Of a stretch of DNA of 64,000 bases, positions 20,651-31,331 are shown in pieces. The DNA lies in contig CATNCP010000008.1 of NCBI GenBank assembly GCA_950096615.1, positions 1-64,000 of the forward strand. The letters run 5' to 3'. The notes beneath the pieces were generated by a model. That model saw only the letters and a list, made by a program, of their open reading frames with translations. It did not search any database and had not been told where the DNA came from. A program made the translations under genes and the position numbers. The DNA comes from an uncultured Kangiella sp. (lineage in GTDB: Bacteria; Pseudomonadota; Gammaproteobacteria; Enterobacterales; Kangiellaceae). Each line of letters begins with the position of its first letter. Within the stretch, counting starts at the first letter, position 1.

Positions 20651-21510
20651 GGGGAGCACTTGTAGTTAGCTTATTCTTAATAGGTTTAATCAGTGCTTTT
20701 TTGTGGAGTAATTATGGTAGCGGAAAAGTAAGTGGCGGTGAGGACGAACTAACTAGCAATAAATCAATCACATTTAATGAAAGCAATGAAAGGCCGCTGG
20801 TCCCAGAAAGTAGAGAGGATGTCAGTCACCCCGAAATTTCTAAAACTGAGCTGATACCTGACAAGAATAAAATGCATAATATTGCCGGAAAGCAATACAT
20901 CTTAGGGCAAGACTGTGCATACGATATTGCACAAAACGTATATGAAATGATTGAGAACGACCTTAGAGGAAAAGCATGGTTAGAGGATAGAGGGTATCAT
21001 TTGTTTTATCACAGTAGCGAAATATCGAGTTATCAAAGCTTTGATAAGAAAACGTTAGATTCGTTGGCAGAAAATGGAAATCCTGTTGCAATGAGTCGAG
21101 TCGCTATTAACCACTTATTCGATGAAAATGATGACGGGCAATCATATGTTGCCGCATTAGATAGTATGTTTTTAGAAACAGGAAATTTTGCAGCTCTAAA
21201 TCTTTTAACTATGAATTTTGACTTTATTGATATTCCGTTACAAGAAAAGATGAATTGGTTGGCTCTAAAAAAAGAGCTTCATGGGCTAGACATTTTTGGC
21301 TACAGTAGCATTGGGTTGCCAAGCTTGACTGAAAAAAATAAACTTTGGGCAAAAGAAAAAATAAAAGAAATTGACCTTTATAGAACCGAGCATGGGTTAG
21401 CCCGAATTCCTAAGAATCCTCTACCTCAAGATTTGATTCGTGAAATAGATGTATATAAAGAATTTGTATCACAGGAAGATGAATTGAGGATGTGGGGGGA
21501 GTGTCCATAA
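20647..21510 (+). CDS. Hypothetical membrane-anchored protein
   Basis: N-terminal TM anchor; start codon overlaps the sirtuin stop; no recognised domain. Confidence 0.75.
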   Translation: MRGALVVSLFLIGLISAFLWSNYGSGKVSGGEDELTSNKSITFNESNERPLVPESREDVSHPEISKTELIPDKNKMHNIAGKQYILGQDCAYDIAQNVYEMIENDLRGKAWLEDRGYHLFYHSSEISSYQSFDKKTLDSLAENGNPVAMSRVAINHLFDENDDGQSYVAALDSMFLETGNFAALNLLTMNFDFIDIPLQEKMNWLALKKELHGLDIFGYSSIGLPSLTEKNKLWAKEKIKEIDLYRTEHGLARIPKNPLPQDLIREIDVYKEFVSQEDELRMWGECP

Positions 21511-21542
21511 CCCTAACTCTTCGGAAAGGGGCAGGGTTATGG
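21505..21542. repeat. Perfect 10-bp inverted repeat overlapping stop codon; possible bidirectional terminator
   Basis: CCATAACCCT...AGGGTTATGG, 18-nt spacer, between converging genes. Confidence 0.6.
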
Positions 21543-21552
21543 GGGCTAACGC

Positions 21553-22659
21553 TTAATCAACCAACTTAAATTCGTCTTTTAAGATTTGGGTGATTTCTGC
21601 TTTGGGGTTGTCTGACAATTCGATTTTCTGGCCAGTAATCTTTTCGGCAATATCTGTGTAGGTTTTTGACAGATTCATCAGGGCTTCTGTTGGTAGGGCA
21701 TTGTCGCGAGCGAGGGCTTGGCGTTCGTCCATACGATCTTTGTTTAACAGAATGTCTGAGTCTTCAAAGTGATTCAGTAAGAACTGGCGGAAGCCTTCTT
21801 TTGAGTTTTCGACCACTTTGCCGTTTTCGCGAAACGCTGAACCATCCCAAATGCGTGATGAGTCTGGTGTGCCCACTTCGTCCATGTAGATCAATTTTTC
21901 GTTGCCGTCTTTGCTTTTGACGTAACCAAATTCAAACTTGGTATCGACAAACATTTGGTCAAGCTTGGCCAGTTCGTCGCTGATCAGGTCGAAACCTTCT
22001 TTCAGTAGCTTTTCGTATAAGTCGATATCGTTTTTGTTACGGAACGCGAAGGCTTGGTAGTTATCTTCGATGTTCTTACGAGTGACATTGACGTCGTCGG
22101 CTTCTGGGACGCCAGGGATGTCTTTTAAGATGCCTTTGGTTGATGGTGTGATTAAGAGCTCATCAAGCTTTTGGTCTTTTTCTAGACCATCAGGGAGGCG
22201 GATACCGCAAAACTCACGTTCGCCCTTGGCGTAGGCGCGCCACATGGAGCCTGTGATGTATTGGCGAGCAATCGCTTCGATCTTAACGGGCTTGGCTTTT
22301 TGCACGATCCACACAAAAGGGTGTGGGATTTCAAGGATGTGGCTGTCTGCTAGGCCATTCTCGCGGAAAAGTTTAAACCAGTGGTTGGAGATAGCGTTTA
22401 AGGCTGCACCTTTGCCCGGTACGCCGTTCATGCCACCTTCGCCATGCCAGATAGCGTCGAACGCTGAGATGCGGTCGCTAATGACCATGATCGCTAGCGG
22501 TGTGTCCGCAGCTACGTCATAGCCACGCTCTTTGATCAAACGTGCGCTATCTTCTTCGGTTAACCAGTATACCGAGCGGACTTTACCGCTGTGAACCGGT
22601 TGGTTGGTACGGATCGGGAGATCGTCATTAACGGCTAAAACTTTATCAGCAAGGCTCAT
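21553..22659 (-). CDS. purC: Phosphoribosylaminoimidazole-succinocarboxamide synthase (long form)
   Basis: [53 protein letters not shown]. Confidence 0.96.
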   Translation of the reverse strand: MSLADKVLAVNDDLPIRTNQPVHSGKVRSVYWLTEEDSARLIKERGYDVAADTPLAIMVISDRISAFDAIWHGEGGMNGVPGKGAALNAISNHWFKLFRENGLADSHILEIPHPFVWIVQKAKPVKIEAIARQYITGSMWRAYAKGEREFCGIRLPDGLEKDQKLDELLITPSTKGILKDIPGVPEADDVNVTRKNIEDNYQAFAFRNKNDIDLYEKLLKEGFDLISDELAKLDQMFVDTKFEFGYVKSKDGNEKLIYMDEVGTPDSSRIWDGSAFRENGKVVENSKEGFRQFLLNHFEDSDILLNKDRMDERQALARDNALPTEALMNLSKTYTDIAEKITGQKIELSDNPKAEITQILKDEFKLVD

Positions 22660-22936
22660 GGATGTGACCTATTGTGTCGTGCAGTTAAATTCAAAGAGTT
22701 ACGGCGTTGTATGGCAACACCCGTTGAATCAAATATAGGTGCGAAATGATACCAGAATTGGTGAATTTCTCCACGCTTTGCATGAGTTTTGGGCAATTTT
22801 ACAGGATCTTAACGGTCTAAGTTTTAAGTTGTTGATTAACTGATGTATAGTGAAGAGTAGCGTGAAAATAGTTTAATCCATTGATTTTGTTATTGTAATA
22901 AAGAATGGTAATCAAAATTTAATCTAAAGGGAGCCC

Positions 22937-25648
22937 ATGATGAGCGAAGAGGTTATTGATTGTAAGAAGTCGTTATCCGTTGGTGGTAAGGATTTCGACA
23001 TTTGGAGCCTGCGAGACTTACAAGAGCAGGGGCATGCCATCAAGAAGATGCCGTTTTCTATACGCATTCTTCTAGAGAACGCACTAAGAAACCATGACGG
23101 ACTGGGCGTGACCAGCGAGCATGTGGATACTTTGTTGCAATGGAAGCCAAATCCCGAGAAAAAAGAAGTTCCTTATAAGCCTGCACGTGTCTTGATGCAG
23201 GATTTTACCGGCGTACCGGCGGTTGTCGACTTGGCATCCGTTCGTGCCGAAGCGGCCAAACATGGCGTCGAAGGTTCAAAAGTAAATCCATTAATTCCTG
23301 TGGACTTGGTCATTGACCACTCAGTGCAAGTTGATTTCTATGGCGATAAAGACTCTTTGGATAAAAATATCCAAATGGAGTATGAGCGTAATGAAGAGCG
23401 TTATCAGTTTTTGAAGTGGGCTCAGACGGCCTTTAATAACTTTACTGTAGTGCCGCCGGGCATGGGTATTTGTCACCAAGTTAACCTAGAGTATTTAGCG
23501 CAGGGTATTGTCGAACGTGATGGCGCTTTATTCCCAGATACGTTGGTGGGTACTGACTCACACACGCCAATGGTTAATGGTATTGGTGTTGTCGGCTGGG
23601 GCGTTGGTGGTATTGAAGCCGAGGCCGCGATTCTTGGTCAGCCAATCTTCTTTATTATGCCGGAAGTGGTTGGCTTGAAGCTGACGGGTAAATTGCCAAT
23701 GGGCACCACAGCGACGGATATGGTGCTAACCATTACCGAGCTGCTGCGTAAGCATGGCGTGGTAGGTAAGTTTGTCGAAGTATTTGGTGAAGGTTTGGAT
23801 CACTTAACGGTAACCGACCGTGCGACTATCTCGAACATGTCGCCTGAGTTTGGTTGTACCGTGACTTACTTCCCTATTGATGATCGTACTTTGGACTACA
23901 TGCGTGATACGAATCGTAGCAAAGAAACGATTGAGCGTGTTGAGGCTTATACTAAGAACAACATGTTGTGGCGCGAAAATGAAGAAGACATCGAATACAG
24001 CAGTGTGGTGGAGCTGGATCTAAACTCAGTTGTACCAACAGCGTCTGGGCCAAAACGTCCACAAGATAAAATTGCTATCAGCAATTTAAAAGCACAGTTT
24101 AAATCGTTGATGGAGTTGAATTATAGCCGTGGTTATCAGCCGCTTGAAGATCGTAGCCCAGCGGATAACGATAACGGTTTATTGAAAACGATTAAGGTGG
24201 ATGATAAAGATAGCGATCAAGATTACGAGCTACACGATGGCTCGATTTCGATTGCGGCGATTACCTCTTGTACCAATACGTCGAATCCAAGCGTCATGTT
24301 GGGCGCTGGTTTGGTGGCGAAAAAGGCCAACGAACTAGGCTTAACCGTTAAGCCTTGGGTTAAAACCTCTTTGGCGCCTGGCTCAAAAGTTGTTACTGAT
24401 TATCTGGAAAATTCAGGTCTACTGGATGATCTGGAAGCGTTAGATTTCTTCCTAGTCGGTTATGGTTGTACTTCGTGCATCGGTAACTCAGGGCCACTTC
24501 CTGATGCTATTGGTGATGCCGTGGTTAAAAACGATTTGGTGGTGGCTTCGGTACTATCGGGGAACCGCAACTTCGAAGCGCGTGTTCACCCAGACGTGAA
24601 GATGAACTTCTTGATGTCGCCAATGTTAGTCGTTGTTTACGCACTAGCTGGTCGTGTTGATATCGACTTTGATCAAGAGCCTGTGGCGCATACGCCAGAC
24701 GGAAAACCAGTTTACTTTAAGGATTTATGGCCAAGTAATGAAGAAATCCAAGAGATCATGAACAAGGTTCTGACTCCTGCGGATTTCGCGAAAAACTACG
24801 GCAAGATCTTTGATGGTAACGAACAGTGGCGTGATATGGAGGTGTCGACTGATAAGGTGTATCAGTGGGACGATTCTTCGACTTACATTAAGCAGGCACC
24901 TTTCTTCCAAGGCTTGAAGCCGGAAGTTGAACAGCCGAAAGATATTGAGGGCGCTAGTGTGTTATTAAAACTAGGCGACTCGATTACTACCGACCACATT
25001 TCTCCAGCGGGTGGCTTCTCAGAAAGTTCTCCAGCGGGGCAGTATTTAAAAGGTCGCGGTATTGAAACTCGAATGTTCAACTCGTACGGTTCGCGTCGTG
25101 GTAACGACGAAGTGATGGTGCGTGGTACTTTTGCTAACGTTCGTATCAAGAACCAGTTAGTGGATAAAGAGGGTGGTTACACTCGCTATATTCCGACGGG
25201 CGATACCATGACGGTGTTTGATGCTTCGCAAAAATACCAAGCAGAAGGTACGCCGCTCATTGTGTTGGCGGGTAAAGAGTACGGTAGTGGTTCATCGCGT
25301 GACTGGGCAGCTAAAGGTACGACGTTGCTCGGTATTAAAGCGGTTATTGCTGAAAGCTACGAGCGTATTCACCGTAGTAACTTAGTCGGCATGGGCGTGT
25401 TACCGCTCGAGTTTGTCGATGGCGAAGATGCTGAAACCCTTGGCTTAAGCGGGGATGAAAGCTTCACCATTAAAGGCATTTCAGACGGCCTTGAAGTTAA
25501 TCAAACTTTTGAGGTTGAGGCGAAAAGCAGCGACGGTAAAACTAAAATCTTTAAAGCGCTATCTCGTTTAGACTCTAAAGTTGAACTGGAATACTACAAG
25601 AACGGCGGTATTCTTCACTATGTGTTAAGAGACTTTATTAACGCCTAA
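22937..25648 (+). CDS. acnA: Aconitate hydratase A
   Basis: VLMQDFTGVPAVVDLA, GTDSHTPMVNGIGVVGWGVGGIEAEA, CTNTSNPSVM, GSGSSRDWAAKG. Confidence 0.98.
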   Translation: MMSEEVIDCKKSLSVGGKDFDIWSLRDLQEQGHAIKKMPFSIRILLENALRNHDGLGVTSEHVDTLLQWKPNPEKKEVPYKPARVLMQDFTGVPAVVDLASVRAEAAKHGVEGSKVNPLIPVDLVIDHSVQVDFYGDKDSLDKNIQMEYERNEERYQFLKWAQTAFNNFTVVPPGMGICHQVNLEYLAQGIVERDGALFPDTLVGTDSHTPMVNGIGVVGWGVGGIEAEAAILGQPIFFIMPEVVGLKLTGKLPMGTTATDMVLTITELLRKHGVVGKFVEVFGEGLDHLTVTDRATISNMSPEFGCTVTYFPIDDRTLDYMRDTNRSKETIERVEAYTKNNMLWRENEEDIEYSSVVELDLNSVVPTASGPKRPQDKIAISNLKAQFKSLMELNYSRGYQPLEDRSPADNDNGLLKTIKVDDKDSDQDYELHDGSISIAAITSCTNTSNPSVMLGAGLVAKKANELGLTVKPWVKTSLAPGSKVVTDYLENSGLLDDLEALDFFLVGYGCTSCIGNSGPLPDAIGDAVVKNDLVVASVLSGNRNFEARVHPDVKMNFLMSPMLVVVYALAGRVDIDFDQEPVAHTPDGKPVYFKDLWPSNEEIQEIMNKVLTPADFAKNYGKIFDGNEQWRDMEVSTDKVYQWDDSSTYIKQAPFFQGLKPEVEQPKDIEGASVLLKLGDSITTDHISPAGGFSESSPAGQYLKGRGIETRMFNSYGSRRGNDEVMVRGTFANVRIKNQLVDKEGGYTRYIPTGDTMTVFDASQKYQAEGTPLIVLAGKEYGSGSSRDWAAKGTTLLGIKAVIAESYERIHRSNLVGMGVLPLEFVDGEDAETLGLSGDESFTIKGISDGLEVNQTFEVEAKSSDGKTKIFKALSRLDSKVELEYYKNGGILHYVLRDFINA

Positions 25649-25663
25649 GCGGAGAATTACTGA

Positions 25664-26974
25664 ATGTCGAAACAGTCCACTGTTGAGCAAGTCTACGAGG
25701 CTATTAACAGTGGCGATGATGGGCGGGTCTGCAAGGATATTCCTGAGCAGGCCTGCGATCATCAGCCTAAAAATGTCACAACCCATATCATTTCGTTGGC
25801 TGCTACCAAAGTGGCTGATGGTCTTATTGATCCCAAATTAATTCTCAGCTGGTTATTGTCAGCCCTAGGGGCATCGACTTTCTTGGTAGGTTTATTGGTG
25901 CCTATTCGAGAAGCCGGAGCTTTGTTGCCTCAGTTGTTTACGGCGGGCGCCTTGAGACGCTTGCCACAGCGAAAGTGGGCATGGGCTTTGGGGAGCTTAG
26001 TACAGGGTTTGTCCGTGGCTGGCATAGTGGCGAGTGCTTTATTGCTAGAGAATAAAGCTGCGGGAATTACTATTGTTGTGTTGCTTGGTGTTTTGGCTGT
26101 TGCCCGAAGCGTTTGTTCGGTTTCTTATAAAGATGTATTAGGGAAAACGGTTTCCAAGTCGATGCGTGGGAAAGTGACTGGCTTAGCTGCTTCGGTGGCA
26201 TCTGGCGCGGTCATTGTGTTTGGCCTAGTACTGGCTTCAGATTATGTCGAGCGTATGACCTTGGTGCTAATTGCGTTGAGTATCGCAGCAGGGTTATGGA
26301 TCTTTGCGAGCTTAACCTTTACCAAACTGGAAGAAGCCGCAGGAGCGACGGAAGGTGGTGGAAACCCTCTAGAGGTCGCGAAACAAAACTTATCGCTTCT
26401 AAAAGATAAGCAGTTACTCCTTTTTATTAGTGTTCGCGCTTTGTTGATTGCAACCGCGTTGGCGCCACCGTTTATGGTGACGCTGAATGGTGAAGGAGGC
26501 GTCGACAATCTGGACTCCATGTTGGGTGGGTTAGGTGCGCTGGTATTAGCTTCATCCTTGGCTAGTTTCCTGAGTAGCTATGTTTGGGGCTGGTTGGCGG
26601 ATAAGTCCAGCCGTAAAGTTTTGATATTATCATCAGTTGTGGCGATGGTCGCTTTAACAGCAACAGTGCTGTTAGCTGAGTATCAATTGATTAAACACAG
26701 TATCGTATTGCCTGCGGTTTTGTTCGTGCTGATGATTGCCTATCATGGCGTTCGTTTGGGGCGGTCAACTCACTTAGTCGATATGGCGAATGCTGATAAT
26801 CGTGCCGCTTATACTGCACTATCAAATACCATCATCGGACTCATACTCTTAACCGGCGTGGGCTTTAGTGCGATTGCCCAAGCATTTGGTAATGTGGCGG
26901 TGTTAGCCGTTATGGCGGTTATGTGTTTATTTGCTGGTTTGCTAGCTCTCGGGCTTAAAGAGGTCCAGGAATAA
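25664..26974 (+). CDS. MFS transporter
   Basis: multiple TM helices; MFS-like architecture. Confidence 0.8.
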   Translation: MSKQSTVEQVYEAINSGDDGRVCKDIPEQACDHQPKNVTTHIISLAATKVADGLIDPKLILSWLLSALGASTFLVGLLVPIREAGALLPQLFTAGALRRLPQRKWAWALGSLVQGLSVAGIVASALLLENKAAGITIVVLLGVLAVARSVCSVSYKDVLGKTVSKSMRGKVTGLAASVASGAVIVFGLVLASDYVERMTLVLIALSIAAGLWIFASLTFTKLEEAAGATEGGGNPLEVAKQNLSLLKDKQLLLFISVRALLIATALAPPFMVTLNGEGGVDNLDSMLGGLGALVLASSLASFLSSYVWGWLADKSSRKVLILSSVVAMVALTATVLLAEYQLIKHSIVLPAVLFVLMIAYHGVRLGRSTHLVDMANADNRAAYTALSNTIIGLILLTGVGFSAIAQAFGNVAVLAVMAVMCLFAGLLALGLKEVQE

Positions 26975-27050
26975 GTTCGGCAAGCGGGCTGTAACTTAGA
27001 GTCGCGCAGAGTATAATGCTTGCCTAATTTTTAGCGTCACGGCATCTGCC

Positions 27051-28247
27051 ATGAACTACCTCAGTTTTGTCAAAAGTAATAAGTATTTGCTGTTATTTGG
27101 TTTTCTCTGTGTCTTTGTGGGAAACCTCGGGCAAACGTTTTTTATTTCCTTATTCAATAAAGATCTAATCGGCAACCTTCTGCTTGAAAAAGACAACCTT
27201 AGTCTTGTTTATTCAGTCGCCACTCTGATCAGCGGGTTTACTATTTTCTTTGTCGGCGCCAAGATTGATGATATTGAAGTTAAGAAATTTACCACCATCG
27301 TGATCTTGGGGTTGATAGGCTCCTGTATTCTGTTTGCCAATAGTTCGAATCTAATCATGCTGTTCTTTTCCTATCTGGGTATACGCCTTTGTGGGCAGGG
27401 CTTGATGACGCATATCGCGGTAACCACATTAATGCGCTATATCCCACAACATCGTGGAAAAGCGGTGAGTTTATCGTTACAGGGAATGGCGTTTGGTGAA
27501 ATGATTATGCCAGCGATTGCGGTTGGCTTATTGAAGAATTATGGGCATACCACCAGTTGGCATAGCTACGCTATTTTCGCCTTAATCATCGTATTTCCGT
27601 TGTTGTTGTGGTTATTAAAGAAAGCAGATTTAGTACCAGTACACGAGATGTCGGAACAGTCTGAAGATGGTGCGGTGACGAAAGATTGGTCACGAGCTCA
27701 GGTCATGTCAGACTGGCGTTTTTGGTTAATTCTGCCAGCCATTATTGGACCTGCTTTTCTGATTACAGGAATCTTTTTCCATCAAACCATTTTAATTGAT
27801 GGCAAAGGTTGGACGCTTGATTGGTTATCCGTAGGACTTATGCTGTATGGTCTTATTCACTTTTTAGGGGCGATTGTGACCGGCCCTCTGGTCGATGCTT
27901 CTCATCCACGCGTCTATATGCGTTGGTATCTGTTACCGCTAATATTAGGTATGGTTTGCCTGTATATCGGTGATCATAAAGCATGGTTGCTAGCCTTTAT
28001 GGTCTTAGCGGGCATGACGGTGGCGTCAAGCGGTCCAGTGATCAACTCGTTCTACGCGGAAGTGTTCGGTAATACTCACCTTGGTGCTATTCGAGCGCTG
28101 GTCTCCGCGACCATGATTATTTCTACAGGAATAGCGCCTTATTTATTTTCGCTATTTGATAGCGTAGAAACTTTTCTGACTTTTGCTATTGGGTACGGTG
28201 TGTTCGCTAGCCTTGTTATTCAGAAGAAACTTCTGGCAGAGAAGTAA
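27051..28247 (+). CDS. MFS transporter
   Basis: about 12 TM helices; MFS-like loops. Confidence 0.85.
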   Translation: MNYLSFVKSNKYLLLFGFLCVFVGNLGQTFFISLFNKDLIGNLLLEKDNLSLVYSVATLISGFTIFFVGAKIDDIEVKKFTTIVILGLIGSCILFANSSNLIMLFFSYLGIRLCGQGLMTHIAVTTLMRYIPQHRGKAVSLSLQGMAFGEMIMPAIAVGLLKNYGHTTSWHSYAIFALIIVFPLLLWLLKKADLVPVHEMSEQSEDGAVTKDWSRAQVMSDWRFWLILPAIIGPAFLITGIFFHQTILIDGKGWTLDWLSVGLMLYGLIHFLGAIVTGPLVDASHPRVYMRWYLLPLILGMVCLYIGDHKAWLLAFMVLAGMTVASSGPVINSFYAEVFGNTHLGAIRALVSATMIISTGIAPYLFSLFDSVETFLTFAIGYGVFASLVIQKKLLAEK

Positions 28248-28263
28248 TCGTCCTGATATAAAA

Positions 28264-28288
28264 AAGCGCTCCAAGGAGCGCTTTTTTT
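28264..28288 (+). terminator. Rho-independent terminator, probably bidirectional
   Basis: AGCGCTCC-AA-GGAGCGCT followed by T7, between converging genes. Confidence 0.85.
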
Positions 28289-28303
28289 GTGGGCTAAGCT
28301 TAC

Positions 28304-31111
28304 TTATTGATTGCTCAAGTATTGATTGACATTGTCTTCGTGGAACTTTACTTGTGCAATACAAAGCTCGATAGATTCGATGCTTTGTTTATAAGGACGA
28401 GGGGCGCCCGCGAGTTCTTCAACGATAGGTTTGAAGAATTTTTTGTAGTCGTTTTTCATTGCCTTCGAGCAGAAAAACTGTCCAACCACCGGGAGGCGAT
28501 TTTGCCCAAAAGGAGGTATCCGAGACTTAATGCCTTCGATGTTTGTCTTGAACCATTCCCACATAGGTTTTTGCAGTTCTTTGTCTTGGAGCTGTCCCAC
28601 CATGATGGAGTAAATTTCGTTGTCTCGAAGGTCTTCCGATAAGATAAGCTCTCTTAACTCAGTCGCATATTCAGGATCTTCAACAGCTCCTAAACCACCC
28701 AGCAAACGTCCGCGAACAGTTCCGTCGTTTGATGAGTCGAGCAGCATTTTTAGGTGTTTGGCAAATGGCGTACCTAAATCTTCTACCGCGACCTGAATTG
28801 CGGTGCTAATAACATTGCTGTCGGCTTTATCGGGGTGGATATTGCCATCGATTTTATAGCCAGTGTAGGCAATAGCCATATCCGTTAAGTATTGTCTTAC
28901 GGCTTTATCTTCACCTTCATCAGCTAAGAAGTTGATTAAACCTGTACGCATACGGATAGTATCTACTGGGTCATCTTTCTTAGTTTCTAAACCCAGACCT
29001 GTCAATTTTTGGCCATAAAGCGAGCGGTTTAAACTCGCAAGCTTTGCTTTTTCTTCGTCAGAATCAGCGACCTTACCATATACGAAACTCAATAGTTTAC
29101 TCGGGCCCATAACAATAGCTTCTGAATCAGAGGCTATAATTTTAGGCGCAATTTCGATTAAATCGGTGAAGGTCATTTCACCTGCATTAATAGCACCTTG
29201 AAGACTATTGTTAAGCGACATCATCTCTTCAGTGCTGAGTTGCTCCTTGTGGCTTAACAGTGATTGCCAGCCTTCATTCTCCATACTGAAGCGGTAGTAA
29301 CCCGCGCCATTAGCGTTTGGCATAATAAATGCAGGGCAACCTTTTTCTTCAAGCTCAAAGCTTTGCTTAGCATCGTCTAACACTTTACACACTTGATGCT
29401 GGTTGCCATCAATCGCGTATTTAAAGCAAGCAGGGACTTTCCAGGTTTGTTTAACGGAACCTTTTGAACCAATAGGCAGGTAGCGCGACTGAGAAACTTT
29501 TACCGTCGCTGCTTTGTCCGTTTCACACGCTAACTCTACATTTAGCAGAGGAATACCAGGTTGTTCTAAAAAGCTGTTAAAGGCATCTTGGATGGTTTCA
29601 AGCGGTATATGTGGAGATTTTTCCCCAATCGCAGTAATAAAGTCATGAGCTGTGGCATTTCCAAACTCAAACTTTTTCATGTAGTGCTGAATACCGGCTC
29701 TGAAATTTTCAGGCCCGAGGAAGGCTTCTAACATGCTCAGGACGCCGCCACCTTTTGAGTAGGTGATGCCATCGAATGCTGACTGTATATCGTGATTACT
29801 TTCGATCGGCTGGCGAATTTGACGCGCGGTGATCAGACTGTCCGAGCCCATGACGTTTAAAGAACGCTCTAACAGCGCCTGACGGAACTTTTGTTTCGGG
29901 TAAACCTTGTTGTTAGATACGTGAGCCATCCAGGTTGCGAAGGCTTCGTTTAACCAAATATCATCCCACCAAACAGGCGTCACTAAGTTACCAAACCACT
30001 GGTGAGCAAGCTCATGAGCGTGAACATTCATATAGGCGCGCTTTTGGCCTAATGAAATGGTGTTATCGAAAAGTAGTAATTGCTCACGGTAGGTGATGAG
30101 GCCTGCATTTTCCATGGCGCCAGCGTTAAAGTCTGGAACTGCTACGATATCCAGTTTCTTGTAAGGGTACGGAATTTGAAAATATTGCTCTAGGCCATTT
30201 AAGATATCTTTGGTGTTCTTTAATGCGTAAGTTAGGCGATGGCCCTTACCTTTTGTGGCAATACCACGTAGCGGGATCGTAAAGTCGCGCACATCCGATG
30301 TAGGGATGTCTTGCCACTCGACTACGTCAAAGTCACCCACGGCAAAAGCAACCAAATAGGTTGGAAGCGGTTTCGACTTGGCAAACACAATCTTTTTCCA
30401 GCCGTTACCCAGGTCTGTTTCAGACATTGCCGGTGTACTAGTAAACGCGCGGTGTTCATTACGAACGGTCATGCTGTAAGAAAAGGGAACCTTAAAAGCT
30501 GGCTCATCAAAGCTAGGGAATGCTAATCGAGCAGCGGTAGCTTCGAACTGGGTGAATGCATAATTAAGTTCACCGTCTTTGACCCGGTACAAGCCTTCTA
30601 AGGCTTCATTAAACGGTGCCTCGTAATCAATCGCTAATTTGGCTTGGCCAGTATTAATCGGCTCTTCAAAAGACAATTTAACCACGCCAGTAGTATCGAC
30701 CTCTTCATATGAGCCATTAATAGGTGATTTGCCTTTGGGTGTTAATGTCACGCTATGGGCGGTAATATCTTTACCGTGAAGCCAGATATGAGATGTTGCT
30801 TCATCAATTTGCAGGTTTATCACCACTGTGCCACCGAATGTTGGCAGATCGGGGTCAATTTTTAAGTGCACTTCATAGCTAGTAGGGCTAATCGTCGATG
30901 GAAGTCGGCCGGTAGGAATATCGTTAGGATAATTTGACTCGGCTAGTGACTGCTCTGTCGCTGCATCATCCTGTTCTTTAGTATTTTGCTCGGCTAAAGA
31001 TTGTACGACTTTAGTGTTGTCGTCTTTACTGTCTTTGTTGTCGTCACCCTGATTGCAGCCCGCAGCTAATATAAGGCTGCTAAAGATTGTTATTAGTCCT
31101 ATTTTTTTCAC
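28304..31111 (-). CDS. M1 family metallopeptidase (aminopeptidase N-like), lipoprotein
   Basis: GAMENAGLITYRE, HELAHQWFGN...NEAFATW zinc site; lipobox LILAAGC. Confidence 0.95.
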   Translation of the reverse strand: MKKIGLITIFSSLILAAGCNQGDDNKDSKDDNTKVVQSLAEQNTKEQDDAATEQSLAESNYPNDIPTGRLPSTISPTSYEVHLKIDPDLPTFGGTVVINLQIDEATSHIWLHGKDITAHSVTLTPKGKSPINGSYEEVDTTGVVKLSFEEPINTGQAKLAIDYEAPFNEALEGLYRVKDGELNYAFTQFEATAARLAFPSFDEPAFKVPFSYSMTVRNEHRAFTSTPAMSETDLGNGWKKIVFAKSKPLPTYLVAFAVGDFDVVEWQDIPTSDVRDFTIPLRGIATKGKGHRLTYALKNTKDILNGLEQYFQIPYPYKKLDIVAVPDFNAGAMENAGLITYREQLLLFDNTISLGQKRAYMNVHAHELAHQWFGNLVTPVWWDDIWLNEAFATWMAHVSNNKVYPKQKFRQALLERSLNVMGSDSLITARQIRQPIESNHDIQSAFDGITYSKGGGVLSMLEAFLGPENFRAGIQHYMKKFEFGNATAHDFITAIGEKSPHIPLETIQDAFNSFLEQPGIPLLNVELACETDKAATVKVSQSRYLPIGSKGSVKQTWKVPACFKYAIDGNQHQVCKVLDDAKQSFELEEKGCPAFIMPNANGAGYYRFSMENEGWQSLLSHKEQLSTEEMMSLNNSLQGAINAGEMTFTDLIEIAPKIIASDSEAIVMGPSKLLSFVYGKVADSDEEKAKLASLNRSLYGQKLTGLGLETKKDDPVDTIRMRTGLINFLADEGEDKAVRQYLTDMAIAYTGYKIDGNIHPDKADSNVISTAIQVAVEDLGTPFAKHLKMLLDSSNDGTVRGRLLGGLGAVEDPEYATELRELILSEDLRDNEIYSIMVGQLQDKELQKPMWEWFKTNIEGIKSRIPPFGQNRLPVVGQFFCSKAMKNDYKKFFKPIVEELAGAPRPYKQSIESIELCIAQVKFHEDNVNQYLSNQ

Positions 31112-31191
31112 GGTTTAACCCTTTATAGTCAAGATGTTCCATAGCATACATGGTTTAGTAAAATTTATTAATAGCAACTCTACATCACCGC

Positions 31192-31206
31192 GTAACATCC
31201 TGTTAC
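31192..31206. promoter_or_regulatory. Perfect dyad between divergent genes, operator-like
   Basis: GTAACA-TCC-TGTTAC upstream of the RND operon. Confidence 0.4.
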
Positions 31207-31331
31207 ATTTATAAAGCTATACTTAAGAGTGCGCCATCGACGAAATGTTTACACTGTAGTCGCTATAATTTTGCACTAATCTGGGGTTTTATAAAACTCT
31301 TTTTATTTCAACAAGTTATAAAGAATGATGT

